Positions 25,477 to 34,834 of a stretch of DNA of 64,000 bases are shown one piece after another. The notes beneath the pieces were generated by a model. That model did no database searches and was not told the origin of the DNA. It saw only the letters and a list, made by a program, of their open reading frames with translations. The position numbers and the translations under genes are program-made. The stretch comes from Pseudomonadota bacterium (GTDB lineage Bacteria > Pseudomonadota > Gammaproteobacteria > Steroidobacterales > Steroidobacteraceae). The stretch's first letter is position 1. Every line of letters starts with the position of its first letter. The DNA is taken from assembly GCA_016705325.1 (NCBI GenBank), contig JADIYJ010000006.1, forward strand, positions 1-64,000. The letters are read 5' to 3'.

Positions 25477-26961
25477 CTACCGGCGCTGCACGGAGCCGCG
25501 CCGCGGCCGGCTCCGCCCGGTGGGCCGGCGCGCGGCCACAGCGGGTTGGCGCTTCCGGCCCAGTGCCTGCTCGAGCTCGTCCAATGACTCCGCGATGAGC
25601 TCGCCGACGCGCTGCGCGTGCGGAGCCAGGTCCGGGCAGACCAGCACCGCGACGTCGAGCATGTCGCGGCGGCTGATCACCGTGACGTTCATTGCCTGGC
25701 CCGGAGCGAGCAACGACATCGGGTAGTCTGCCTCGATCAGGGCCCCGTTCGAATAGCGCTTGTCGCGCAGGCCCACCACGTTCGAGATGATGACGTTCTG
25801 CGCGTGCGCCTTCTCGGCCTTGCCGAGCATCGTGAACAGCATGTAAGGCAGGCCGATCAGGCCCATGTAGATGTTGAGCGCCGTGGGCGATGGCATGCCG
25901 TGGATCAGTTCCTTCGCGTGCTCGCACGAGGAGCGCACGGCCTCGAAACGCTGGACCGGAGCCTCGAGGTGCGTGGCGAGCGACACCTGCGCCGAGGCAA
26001 TGGCATTTCCGCCGCTCTTGTCGCTGCCGCGGGTCACGGCGACAATCATGTTGGCCACCAGCGCCTGTTCAGGCAGCGCGTCCTGCTCGAGCAGGTAACG
26101 TCGGAGCGCGCCGCCGCAGATCGCCATCACGAGGTCGTTGAGCGTCGCGCCCCGGGACTTGGCGAGTCGCTTGAGGCGCGCCAGTCCGAGGCGCGTGACG
26201 CCGAGCTCGCGCTGGGCGGTGAGCTTGCCATTGAGGATGCTGTCGGGTGCGCGGTAGATCGGCACCAGGCCGCCGTCGCTCGGATGCCGGTACGAGTCGA
26301 TCATCCGGCCGAGCGCGGTACCGAGCTCGCCCACGACCTCGACGCCTTCGCTGACCCCGGCACGGCCCCGCTCCAGCCAGCCGCGATCGGGGTCCACCTG
26401 CTGTTGGTCGTGCCGCGCCGGCTCCGCCTCGACTTTCTCCGCCACCTTCACGGCCCAGAACGGTGGCAGGCCGCGAATGTCCGGGTCGGCGCTGGTCGTC
26501 TCCCGATACAGCCTGATGCCCCACTGGCCGTCGATCAGCGCGTGATGAATGCGCGAGAACGTGGCGTACCGGTTGCCCGTGAGGCCCTCGATCAGGTGAT
26601 GCTCCCACAGCGGACGCGAGCGGTCGAGGACCCCGGAGTTGAGGCGCGAGACGAGTTCGAACAGCTCCTTCTCAGTTCCCGGCCACGGCAATGCGTGATG
26701 GAAGACGTGCGCGCGGAGGTCGACGTCGTCGAGCACGTTCCACGCGGGCATGCCCGGCAGCAGCCCGCCCGACGCGTACTTATAATTGAAGGGTGCGCCG
26801 CTCACCGGGATGCTCATCAGCTGTTCGCGCAGCTTGCGCACGTAGTCGCGACCGGCACCGCGAGGCTTGCGCAGGATCTGCACCCCCGCAACGTGCATCG
26901 GCGTCTGTGGCGAGTCCATCGCCAGCATCATGACGTCCATCGGATTCATCGACTTCGGCAT
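25477..26961 (-). CDS. Wax ester synthase/diacylglycerol acyltransferase (WS/DGAT), copy 3
   Basis: 494 residues from the ATG at 26961, which has a G-rich site; an ATG at 26997 would add 12. The catalytic HHALIDG is at 139-145, followed by LNDLVMAICGGALRRYL and SNVVGLRDKRY. The last of these departs from the usual NVPGP: Pro-Gly-Pro is replaced by Val-Gly-Leu. The basic tail RRPTGRSRPRRGS resembles those of the other two copies. It is the first gene of the tandem. Confidence 0.83.
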   Translation of the reverse strand: MPKSMNPMDVMMLAMDSPQTPMHVAGVQILRKPRGAGRDYVRKLREQLMSIPVSGAPFNYKYASGGLLPGMPAWNVLDDVDLRAHVFHHALPWPGTEKELFELVSRLNSGVLDRSRPLWEHHLIEGLTGNRYATFSRIHHALIDGQWGIRLYRETTSADPDIRGLPPFWAVKVAEKVEAEPARHDQQQVDPDRGWLERGRAGVSEGVEVVGELGTALGRMIDSYRHPSDGGLVPIYRAPDSILNGKLTAQRELGVTRLGLARLKRLAKSRGATLNDLVMAICGGALRRYLLEQDALPEQALVANMIVAVTRGSDKSGGNAIASAQVSLATHLEAPVQRFEAVRSSCEHAKELIHGMPSPTALNIYMGLIGLPYMLFTMLGKAEKAHAQNVIISNVVGLRDKRYSNGALIEADYPMSLLAPGQAMNVTVISRRDMLDVAVLVCPDLAPHAQRVGELIAESLDELEQALGRKRQPAVAARRPTGRSRPRRGSVQRR

Positions 26962-27069
26962 TGCCGGTGACCCCCCGGTTGGCTGACTGTACCTCATGCA
27001 GCGGTGTCATGGCTCATGGCCCGCGCCACGCCGCCGCCGGACGCCGCATCGGGCCGGGCGGCCTGCTTC

Positions 27070-27087
27070 GTCCGAAGGGACGATGCC
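27070..27087 (+). promoter_or_regulatory. GTCCGAAGGGACGATGCC dyad upstream of SDR gene
   Basis: Perfect GTCC-N4-GGAC dyad with the GATGCC extension, ending 49 bases before the SDR start at 27137. It lies 109 bases from the first WS/DGAT gene on the other strand. With 60778 it is one of the two best copies of the motif in the window. Confidence 0.55.
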
Positions 27088-27136
27088 CGGAGCACGGTCG
27101 GCACGCAAGCTCAGCCGCCGTGAAAGGGATCCCTTC

Positions 27137-27988
27137 ATGAGCAATCAGAACAGGGTCGTGTTCGTCACCGGGGCCAGTCGCGGCATCGGCGCCGCCGCGG
27201 CGCTCGCCTTCGCTGGCAAAGGCTGGCGCGTGGCGATCACTGCCCGGACCGAGAGCGAGGGGCAGACGCTGGACCACCAGCTCCGCCGCCCCGACGGCAC
27301 GCCGATGGCGGGCAGCCTCGCCTCCACCGCAACGGCGGTGCGCGCGGCGGGTGCCGAGGTGATCGCACATGCGATGGACCTGATGGATGCGGCCTCGCTC
27401 GATGCCGCCTTCGATGCGGTGTTCGCACGCTACGGCCGCATCGACGTCATGCTCAACAACGCAGTTTACCAGGACCGCGAGTCCAACGCGCTGCTGCGCG
27501 ACCTGACCGACGACGCGCTGCAGCGTACGCTCCTGGGTAATGTGGTCGCACCGTTCCACCTGGTGCGTCGCGCACTGCCGGTCATGGTGGCCCAGGGCGG
27601 CGGACAGATCGTCAACGTGAGTTCGGGCGCCGGCAAGCACGATCCTCCCGTGCCGGCCGACCAGGGTGCCTGGGGTTACGCCTACGGCGCTTCGAAAGCG
27701 GCCCTGGCTCGTCTCTCCGGCTGCATCAACGTGGAATACGGCCGCCAGGGCATCCGTGCCTTTACCGTGAACCCGGGGCTGGTCAGTACCGAGGCGGTGA
27801 CGGCCACGCTCGGCGACGGGGGCCTGCTCGAGCAGCGCTACGGCGCGCTCAAGCCGCAGGCCATTGCCGCCGCGCTCCTGTGGCTGGTCACCGATCCCGG
27901 CGCCGCCGAGCTGGCCACGCAGCCGACCATGATCGACTTGCAGGAACTGATCCGTGACGGGCGGATCGGCGCGCAGTCGTTCCGATAG
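27137..27988 (+). CDS. Short-chain dehydrogenase/reductase
   Basis: 283-residue SDR. It has TGASRGIGAA at 11-20, arginine-type coenzyme loop (TARTESEG) suggesting NADP, an NNAV variant of NNAG, and Ser in NVSSGAG with YGASK as the catalytic pair. An insertion of about 25 residues after the coenzyme loop is longer than in classical members. It is convergent with the ligase at 27989, with the two stop codons directly adjacent and no spacer. The operator-like site upstream ties it to the catabolic genes. Substrate unknown. Confidence 0.75.
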   Translation: MSNQNRVVFVTGASRGIGAAAALAFAGKGWRVAITARTESEGQTLDHQLRRPDGTPMAGSLASTATAVRAAGAEVIAHAMDLMDAASLDAAFDAVFARYGRIDVMLNNAVYQDRESNALLRDLTDDALQRTLLGNVVAPFHLVRRALPVMVAQGGGQIVNVSSGAGKHDPPVPADQGAWGYAYGASKAALARLSGCINVEYGRQGIRAFTVNPGLVSTEAVTATLGDGGLLEQRYGALKPQAIAAALLWLVTDPGAAELATQPTMIDLQELIRDGRIGAQSFR

Positions 27989-29602
27989 TCAGCCCGTGAC
28001 ACGCTCCGCGACCACCCGCTTGGCCCAGGCATAGTCAGCCTTGCCGGCCGGACTGCGCATGATCTCCTCGACGATGACGACGGAGCGCGGAACCTTGTAC
28101 CCCGCCAGGCGCTCGCGGCACACACGCTCGAAGGCAGCCTGGTGGAACTGCTTGTCGGGCAGCAGCGCGACCACCGCCACCACCTTCTGGCCCCAGCGCT
28201 CGTCGGGTGCGCCGACCACGAGGACGTCGTTGATGGCCTCATAGCGCAGCGCGGCTTCCTCCACCTCCTCGGGGTAGACCTTCTCGCCGCCGGTATTGAT
28301 GCATTGTGAGCCGCGGCCGAGCACGTGGTAGTTGCCAGCCTCGTCGATGCGCGCACGGTCTCCGGTGACGCACCAGGACTTGCCGTCGATCTTGACGAAC
28401 GTCGCGGCCGTCTTGGCCGGGTCGCCGTAGTAGCCGACCGGCAGGTAGCCCGTGCGCACCAGCGTGCCCTCCGAACCCGGCTCGGTGACGATGCGGCCTT
28501 CATCGTCGATCAGTGCGAGGTCCGGGCGCTGGTCCAGCACGATGTATCCCGAGCCCGAGCGGTCCGCGTTCTCGCGCCCGCCGAGCAAGCCGGATTCCGA
28601 AGAACCCATGCCGTTCGCGCAGCTGATCCGCGGCAGCACGGCCCGCAGGCGCGCCTGCGCCTGCTCGGTGAAGATCGCGCCGCCGCTGCCGAAGACGAAC
28701 ATGCGCGACAGGTCCCAGCGGCCGGGTTGCTCCTCGAGCGCGCGGATCAGCGGCAGGGCCATCGCGTCGCCGACCACGGACAGGATGTTGACGCCCTCCC
28801 GCGCGACGATGTCCCAGACGTGCTCAGGATCGAAGCGCGGCTCGTCGTTGACGACGACGGTGTATCCCGCGAACAGGGCAATCAGGCTGGCCCACATGGC
28901 GGCACCGTGCATCAACGGTGCGACCGCGAAATACACGAGCGGCGGGCCGTGCGGCACGAACTCCGCCAGCTCCTCGGGACGCTGGATCGGCGGGCGCCGG
29001 AAATAGATGCCGCCACCGCCGAGCGCCGCCATGAAGATCGCCTTCTGCGGCCACATCACGCCCTTGGGCATGCCGGTCGTGCCGCCGGTGCAGAGCATAT
29101 AGATGTCGTCGTCGGAACGGCCCGGGTCGTCGAGGTCGGGCGAACCCGCAGCGACGACCGCCGCGAAATCCTCCACCCCGGCGGCCGGTGCTCCGCCGCC
29201 CACGCGCAACAGCGTCTTGAGCGTCGGGACGAGCGGTGCCGTCGTGGCAACTTCACTCTCGAATTCGGCGCCGTAGACCAGGCACTTCATGTCGAGCGTG
29301 GTGAACAGGTAGCGGAGTTCCTCGCTCACGTAGCGGTAGTTGACGTTGATCGGCACGGCGCCGATCTTGCAGCAGCCGAGAAACGCCTCGAGGTACTCGA
29401 CCGAGTTGTAGAGCTGGATGCCGACGTGGTCGCCCCGGCCGAAGCCGCGCGCGCGCAGCGCCGAGCCGAACCGGCTGGCGCGCTGGTCGAGCTCGCGGAA
29501 GGTCAGGGTATGGGCGCCGCAGCGGAACGCCGTCCGCTCGGGCACGCAGGCGGCGACTACCTCGAACAGGTCCGCCAGATTGAAGGTTCGCGAACGGCTC
29601 AT
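27989..29602 (-). CDS. FadD19-like acyl-CoA synthetase (steroid side chain)
   Basis: 537 residues. ANL-family CoA ligase with the P-loop CTGGTTGMPKGVMWPQ near 180, the adenine-binding GMGSSESG, the hinge-region VTGDRARIDE and the C-terminal catalytic lysine in SPAGKADYAWAK. The segments YNSVEYLEAFLGCCKIGAVPINVNYRY and GGTTGMPKGVMW are typical of FadD19-type ligases, which activate C26/C27 sterol side-chain acids. The ATG at 29602 follows AAGGAG. It is divergent from the acyl-CoA reductase gene at 29847. Alternatively it could feed long-chain acyl-CoA to wax ester synthesis. Confidence 0.8.
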   Translation of the reverse strand: MSRSRTFNLADLFEVVAACVPERTAFRCGAHTLTFRELDQRASRFGSALRARGFGRGDHVGIQLYNSVEYLEAFLGCCKIGAVPINVNYRYVSEELRYLFTTLDMKCLVYGAEFESEVATTAPLVPTLKTLLRVGGGAPAAGVEDFAAVVAAGSPDLDDPGRSDDDIYMLCTGGTTGMPKGVMWPQKAIFMAALGGGGIYFRRPPIQRPEELAEFVPHGPPLVYFAVAPLMHGAAMWASLIALFAGYTVVVNDEPRFDPEHVWDIVAREGVNILSVVGDAMALPLIRALEEQPGRWDLSRMFVFGSGGAIFTEQAQARLRAVLPRISCANGMGSSESGLLGGRENADRSGSGYIVLDQRPDLALIDDEGRIVTEPGSEGTLVRTGYLPVGYYGDPAKTAATFVKIDGKSWCVTGDRARIDEAGNYHVLGRGSQCINTGGEKVYPEEVEEAALRYEAINDVLVVGAPDERWGQKVVAVVALLPDKQFHQAAFERVCRERLAGYKVPRSVVIVEEIMRSPAGKADYAWAKRVVAERVTG

Positions 29603-29763
29603 CGCCGAGTCTCCTTGCGCTCGATCCATGCAGGGCAGGGTACCGCACTACGCCTGTCCCGTTCACCGGTCTCACGCGCGACGCACGGCGTCGGCTGAGT
29701 CGCACCCCGGTGCGAAGATGCCGTCGGACTCATGGCCCGTTGGCACAGCCCGCCCTGCGGCTA

Positions 29764-29781
29764 GTCCGGTTGAGTGATTTG
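29764..29781 (+). promoter_or_regulatory. Degenerate dyad site upstream of fatty acyl-CoA reductase
   Basis: GTCCGGTTGAGTGATTTG keeps the left half and the GAT of the right half at the same spacing as GTCCGACCGGACGATGCC, and both are preceded by CTA. It ends 65 bases before the reductase start. A second dyad, GTCCGTTGACAAGGAC, follows directly. Confidence 0.35.
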
Positions 29782-29846
29782 TCCGTTGACAAGGACGACT
29801 AATGTGCGTTAACGACGCTCCACAATCCATCCAGGGGGAAACGACT

Positions 29847-31841
29847 GTGGACTATTTCGTCACCGGGGGCACTGGTTTTATCGGTCGTTTTCTGGTTGGC
29901 AAGCTGCTCGAGCGCGGCGACGTGACGGTGCACGTGCTCGTCCGCCCCGGCTCCGGGCAGCGCTTCGAGCAGCTGTGCGCCCGCCATCCGTCGGCGGCAG
30001 GCCGGCTGCGGCCGGTGACGGGCGACCTCGCCCAGCCGCGCCTGGGCCTGACCGACGCCGACGTTGAGCGGCTGCGAGGCCGGGTCGGCCACTTCTTCCA
30101 CGTCGGCGCGATCTACGACATGGAAGCCAGCCCCGTCAGCCAGCAGGCGGCCAACGTCGACGGCACGCGCCACGCGGTGCAGTGCGCCGAGGCCCTGCAG
30201 GCCGGCGGCTTCCACCACGTGAGTTCCATCGCGGTCGCCGGCATGTACGACGGCACGTTCAGCGAGGACATGTTCGAGGAGGCGGGCGAGCTCCCGCACC
30301 CTTACTTCCAGACCAAGCACGACTCCGAGGCTGTCGTGCGGCGGGAGTGCAAGGTGCCGTGGCGCGTCTACCGCCCGGCGTCGGTGGTGGGCCACTCGCA
30401 GACGGGTGAGATCGACAAGATCGACGGCCCCTACTACGCGTTCAAGGTGCTGCAGCGGATCCGCCGCCTGCTGCCGCAGTGGTTCCCGCTCATCGGCCTG
30501 GAATCCGGCAAGTTCAACATCGTGCCGGTGGACTATGTCGTCGCCGCGATGGACTACCTTGCGCACGCGGACGGCCTGGACGGCGAGTGCTTCCACCTCG
30601 TCAACCCCGAGCACTACAGCAGCGGCGAGATGCTGAACATCTTCGCCGACGCCGCGCACGCGCCGCGCTTCGCGCTGCGCCTGGACAGCAAGGTCTTCTC
30701 GTTCATGCCCAGCGGCCTCTCGGCCATGCTGGCCAAGCTGCCGCCGGTCAAGCGGCTGATGTCCTCAATCATGTCCGGCATCGGCCTGCCGTCGGGGGCG
30801 GGCGCGCTGTTCAACTGGAACACGCGCTTCGAGAGCCGCATGACGCGCAAGGCGCTCAAGGGCAGCGGCATCGAGGTGCCGCAGCTCGAGACCTACGCAG
30901 CGCGGCTCTGGGACTACTGGGAACGCAACCTCGACCCGGACCTGTTCGTCGACAAATCGCTCGAAGGCAACGTTCGCGGCAAGATCGTCATCATCACGGG
31001 CGGCGGCTCGGGCATCGGGCTCGCGGCGGCGCAGCGACTGGCCGGCGCCGGTGCGACCATCGTCATCGCGGGACGCACGCTCGAGAAGCTGCAGGAAGCG
31101 AAGCGGTCGATCGAGGCGGCCGGCGGCACCTGCCACATCTACCAGGCCGACCTGGCCGACCTCGCGGCCGCCGACCGCTTCATCGACCAGGTGCTCGCCG
31201 ACCACGGCCACGTCGACATCCTCATCAACAACGCCGGACGCTCGATCCGCCGCGCGGTCGAGCACTCCTACGACCGCTTCCACGACTACGAGCGCACGAT
31301 CCAGATCAACTACTTCGCGCCGCTCCGGCTGTCGCTGCGCGTGCTGCCCGGCATGAGCGCGCGCCGCTCCGGCCACATCATCAACGTCTCCTCGATGGGC
31401 GTGCTCGGCCCGCCCCCGCGCTTCTCGGCCTACATTGCCTCGAAGTCCGCGCTCGAGGGCTTCACGCGCTGCGCGGAAGTCGAGTACGTGAACTGCAACG
31501 TGCACTTCACCAACATCAACATGCCGCTCGTGCGCACGCCGATGATCAGCCCGACCAAGGTGTATGAGTATGCGCCGACGCTGTCGCCCGACGAGGCGAC
31601 CGACCTCGTGGTCAACGCCGTGATCAACAAGTCCAGCCGTGTCGCGACCGACGTGGGCCGGTTCATGCAGGTCTGGAACCTGCTCGCGCCCAAGACCTAC
31701 GCGAGTTCGATGAACGGCATCTTCCGCATGTTCGAGGACACGCTGCAGGCGCCGGCTGGCAAGGGCGCGCCAGGACAGTTGCCGGAACCCACCAGCGAGC
31801 AGGTGGCGATCGCCTCGCTCATGAAGGGAGTGCACTACTGA
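29847..31841 (+). CDS. Bifunctional fatty acyl-CoA reductase (two-domain SDR, Marinobacter Maqu_2220 type)
   Basis: 664 residues. It reduces long-chain acyl-CoA through the aldehyde to the fatty alcohol with NADPH. The N-terminal extended-SDR domain starts at residue 6 with TGGTGFIGRFLVGKLLERG and has VHxxAxYDM-like HVGAIYDMEAS, SSIAVAG and YFQTK. A bridge follows, with YWERNLDPDLF near residue 370. The C-terminal classical SDR domain has TGGGSGIGLAAAQRLAGAG, NNAGRSIRRAVEHSYDRFHD and YIASKSALEGFTRC. The whole order and wording match the Marinobacter enzyme closely. The start is a GTG at 29847 with an AGGGGGAAA site. It supplies the alcohol half of wax esters for the WS/DGAT cluster. Confidence 0.92.
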   Translation: MDYFVTGGTGFIGRFLVGKLLERGDVTVHVLVRPGSGQRFEQLCARHPSAAGRLRPVTGDLAQPRLGLTDADVERLRGRVGHFFHVGAIYDMEASPVSQQAANVDGTRHAVQCAEALQAGGFHHVSSIAVAGMYDGTFSEDMFEEAGELPHPYFQTKHDSEAVVRRECKVPWRVYRPASVVGHSQTGEIDKIDGPYYAFKVLQRIRRLLPQWFPLIGLESGKFNIVPVDYVVAAMDYLAHADGLDGECFHLVNPEHYSSGEMLNIFADAAHAPRFALRLDSKVFSFMPSGLSAMLAKLPPVKRLMSSIMSGIGLPSGAGALFNWNTRFESRMTRKALKGSGIEVPQLETYAARLWDYWERNLDPDLFVDKSLEGNVRGKIVIITGGGSGIGLAAAQRLAGAGATIVIAGRTLEKLQEAKRSIEAAGGTCHIYQADLADLAAADRFIDQVLADHGHVDILINNAGRSIRRAVEHSYDRFHDYERTIQINYFAPLRLSLRVLPGMSARRSGHIINVSSMGVLGPPPRFSAYIASKSALEGFTRCAEVEYVNCNVHFTNINMPLVRTPMISPTKVYEYAPTLSPDEATDLVVNAVINKSSRVATDVGRFMQVWNLLAPKTYASSMNGIFRMFEDTLQAPAGKGAPGQLPEPTSEQVAIASLMKGVHY

Positions 31842-33148
31842 TGATGACCGATGCAGCGCGAGAGGTCCGGCGGTTACTCGCAGGCGCGGCGCTTGCGCTG
31901 GTGGCCTGTGGGGCATTTTCACAGGCGAACCCGTCTCCGGCTGCGCCCAAGCTCGACCCCGCGCGGCTCATGCAGGGCTTCCCACCACCGCCCGAGTACC
32001 GCGTCCACATCAGCAACTGGCAGCACTGGCCGCAGAAGATCTGGTCGTTTCAGCACGTGCGCGAGCTGTTCCCGACCCGCCGGCTGCAGCCCATGGGCCC
32101 GGTCTGGGTGCTGCCCGAGGCGCGTCGGTCGCTCGACACGCTGCAGGTCGGCACGGCCGCGGCGCCCATGACCTGGCCGGAGATGCTGGAGGCCACCCAC
32201 ACCGATGCCGTGCTCGTCCTGCACAAGGGCCGTGTCGTCGAGGAGCGATACCTCAACGGCATGCGGCCCGAGACCGCGCACCTGATGTTCTCGGCGACCA
32301 AGTCGATGGTCGGACTGATGGGCGCGGTGCTGATCACCGAAGGCAGGCTCGACCCGGCGGCGAAGGTGAGCGCGCTGATTCCGGAGCTCGCGGCCAGCGC
32401 GTGGGGTGACGCCACCGTGCGTCAGGTGTTCGACATGACCGACGCCGTGCGCTTCACCGAGGTGTACACGGACCCGAAGTCGGACATCTTTGCCTACATC
32501 GGTGCGATGGGCTGGGCACCCGACCTGCGCGACCCCACCAAGCCGACCGGTATCCGCGAGATGCTCGCGACGCTGCAGACGCAAACGGGCGAACCGCGCG
32601 GCACGGCGTTCCACTACCGCTCGCCGGCCACCGACGTGGCCTGCTGGCTTGCGTCGCGCGCGGCCGGGCAGTCGCTCAGCGACTGGGTGCAGCAGCGCCT
32701 GTGGAGCCGGCTCGGCATGGAGTTCGACGGCAGCGTGATGCTGGACCCGGTCGGTACCGAGGTCGCGTTCGCCGGCATGAGCGCGAGCCTGCGCGACCTG
32801 GCCCGGGTCGGCCAGATGCTGCTGCAGCACGGCCGCGTGCGCGACGAGCAGGTCATTCCAGCGAGTGTCGTCGACGAGCTGATCCGCGGCGGCGACGTGC
32901 GCGCCTTCGAGTCGTCGGGCATGGCGTACCGCGCGGGGTGGTCGTACCGCTCGCAGTGGTGGGTCAACCCCGCTCCGCCGCGCTCCTTCGCGGCGATGGG
33001 CGCGTACGGCCAGCGGCTCTACGTCTTCCCCGATGCGCAGATGGTCGTGGTCATGTTCGGCAGCCACCCCGAGCCGGTTGCCGCGCTGATCGACCCGCCG
33101 CAGCGACGCGCCTTGGCGGCTTTGATCGAGACCCTCGGCGGACCCTGA
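31841..33148 (+). CDS. Secreted serine hydrolase of the beta-lactamase/EstB family
   Basis: 435 residues. A hydrophobic N-terminus with a cysteine (LALVACGAF) suggests export, perhaps as a lipoprotein. The active-site SxxK is SATKS (about 152-156). YRSP near 255 occupies the YxN position. A C-terminal GQRLYVFPD strand is where the HxG/KTG element would lie. The fold resembles 6-aminohexanoate-dimer hydrolase and esterase EstB rather than a drug-hydrolysing class C enzyme. Its ATG shares its A with the TGA of the reductase gene, so translation is coupled. An exported esterase tied to fatty-alcohol synthesis could release substrate outside the cell; the link is unproven. Confidence 0.78.
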   Translation: MMTDAAREVRRLLAGAALALVACGAFSQANPSPAAPKLDPARLMQGFPPPPEYRVHISNWQHWPQKIWSFQHVRELFPTRRLQPMGPVWVLPEARRSLDTLQVGTAAAPMTWPEMLEATHTDAVLVLHKGRVVEERYLNGMRPETAHLMFSATKSMVGLMGAVLITEGRLDPAAKVSALIPELAASAWGDATVRQVFDMTDAVRFTEVYTDPKSDIFAYIGAMGWAPDLRDPTKPTGIREMLATLQTQTGEPRGTAFHYRSPATDVACWLASRAAGQSLSDWVQQRLWSRLGMEFDGSVMLDPVGTEVAFAGMSASLRDLARVGQMLLQHGRVRDEQVIPASVVDELIRGGDVRAFESSGMAYRAGWSYRSQWWVNPAPPRSFAAMGAYGQRLYVFPDAQMVVVMFGSHPEPVAALIDPPQRRALAALIETLGGP

Positions 33149-33226
33149 TCGCGCGAGCAACGTGACTGAACCGACCGGACCCTCGCCCATGGATCGTTTC
33201 GCGATCCGCAACCGGAGCAGCAGAGC

Positions 33227-34771
33227 GTGAGCCCGCACCGGATCGTCGCCCTCGCCGTGATCGCCGCCACCGCGCTCGCGCCGCTCGCCACGGCACCCGC
33301 CGCGCCTGCGGCGGCCGGGCGCCCCAACCTCCTCGTCATCATGTCCGACGACGTCGGCCAGACCAATGTCGGGCTCTACAGCCACGGCATGATGGTGCCG
33401 ACGCCGAACATCGACCGCATCGGCCGCGAAGGCATGCTGTTCACCGACCACTACGCGGAGCCGAGCTGCACGCCCGGACGCGCAGCGTTCGTCACCGGGC
33501 AGATGCCGATCCGCACCGGCCTGACCACGGTCGGCCTGCCCGGCTCGCCGATCGGCCTCGACGCGCGCGACCCGACCCTGGCCGAGGTGCTGAAGCCGCT
33601 CGGCTACCGCAGCGGCCAGTTCGGCAAGAATCACCTCGGCGACCGCAACGGCCACCTGCCGACGGTGCACGGCTTCGACGTGTTCTACGGCAATCTCTAC
33701 CACCTCAACACCGAGGCGGAGCCGGAACTCGCGCTGTGGTCGCAGGACCCGGGCTTCAACCAGCGCTACCGTCCGCGCGGCGTGCTCGACTGCGTGGCCA
33801 CCGACGTCGACGACCCGACCGTGGACCCGCGCTTCGGTCCGTGGGGCAAGCAGCGCTGCAAGGACACCGGGCCGCTCGACACGAAGCGCATGGAGACCAT
33901 CGACGACGACTTCGAGGCGCGCACCGAGCAGTTCATCAAGGAATCGGTCCGGGCCGGCAAGCCGTTCTTCGCCTGGTTCAACTCCTCGCGCATGCACATC
34001 TACACGCGCCTCAAGCCCGAGTCGCGGCACTTGGCCGACAAGATCTCGTCGGAGTTCGACACCTTCGGCAGCGGCATGATGGAGCACGACGGTCACGTCG
34101 GCCGCTTGCTCGAGCTGCTCGACGAGCTGAAGATCGCCGACGACACCATCGTCATCTACACCAGTGACAACGGCCCGATGAGCGCCTGGTGGCCGGATGG
34201 CGGCACCGGGCCGTTTCGCGGCCAGAAGGCCACCACCTGGGAAGGCGGCGTGCGCGTGCCGATGCTGCTGCGCTGGCCGGGGCACGTGGCGGCCGGCAGC
34301 GTCTCGAACGGAATACAGACGCACTACGACCTCTTCACGTCCCTGGCCGCCGCTGCCGGCGTTGCCGACGTCGCAGGTCGTCTGCGCGAATCGCACAAGG
34401 TGCACATCGACGGGATCGACAACCTGCCGCACTGGCTCGGCAAGGCGCCGTCGCGGCGCAACGCGTTGATCTATTACAACGAGAATGACATGACCGCGGC
34501 GCGCATCGGGCCGTGGAAGACGCACATGAAGGTGCGCGAGGGATTCTTCGACTTCCTGCAGCCGAGCACCCTGGTGTTCAACCTGCGCATGGATCCGTTC
34601 GAGCAGCACGGCGGCCAGAAGTCGAACGACCTCGCGATGCGCATGGGCGTGGCCTTCGGTGGTCAGGTCTACGACCTGATCGGCGCGCAGCTGGCTTCGC
34701 TCAAGGAGTTCCCGCCGCGGCAGAAGGGGGGCAGCCTGATGGTCAAGACGCCGCAGGACGCCGCCCAGTGA
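33227..34771 (+). CDS. Type I sulfatase, exported
   Basis: 514 residues. A signal peptide (about 1-28, Ala-rich) precedes the alkaline-phosphatase-like sulfatase fold. Metal ligands are DD at 41-42 and the later YTSDNGP. Cys81 in CTPGRAAF is the residue normally converted to formylglycine. The enzyme needs a formylglycine-generating system that is not in the window. Arylsulfatase-like proteins of this length act on aryl, steroid or sugar sulfates. The start is a GTG at 33227 with GGAGC upstream. A weak dyad (AACC, GACC, GGAC at 33169-33180) lies 47 bases before it. It ends convergently with the operon of 34835-41995. Confidence 0.82.
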   Translation: MSPHRIVALAVIAATALAPLATAPAAPAAAGRPNLLVIMSDDVGQTNVGLYSHGMMVPTPNIDRIGREGMLFTDHYAEPSCTPGRAAFVTGQMPIRTGLTTVGLPGSPIGLDARDPTLAEVLKPLGYRSGQFGKNHLGDRNGHLPTVHGFDVFYGNLYHLNTEAEPELALWSQDPGFNQRYRPRGVLDCVATDVDDPTVDPRFGPWGKQRCKDTGPLDTKRMETIDDDFEARTEQFIKESVRAGKPFFAWFNSSRMHIYTRLKPESRHLADKISSEFDTFGSGMMEHDGHVGRLLELLDELKIADDTIVIYTSDNGPMSAWWPDGGTGPFRGQKATTWEGGVRVPMLLRWPGHVAAGSVSNGIQTHYDLFTSLAAAAGVADVAGRLRESHKVHIDGIDNLPHWLGKAPSRRNALIYYNENDMTAARIGPWKTHMKVREGFFDFLQPSTLVFNLRMDPFEQHGGQKSNDLAMRMGVAFGGQVYDLIGAQLASLKEFPPRQKGGSLMVKTPQDAAQ

Positions 34772-34834
34772 CCGGCAGCTTGCAGGGTCGCAGCAGCGCC
34801 ATCGTCACGGCCGCGACGCTCGTCACGGCAGGCG

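Noticed and set aside
31841..33148. Class C beta-lactamase
   Set aside because: SxxK is present, but the YxN position reads YRS, the C-terminal KTG triad is not evident, and the length and N-terminus fit EstB-type esterases better.
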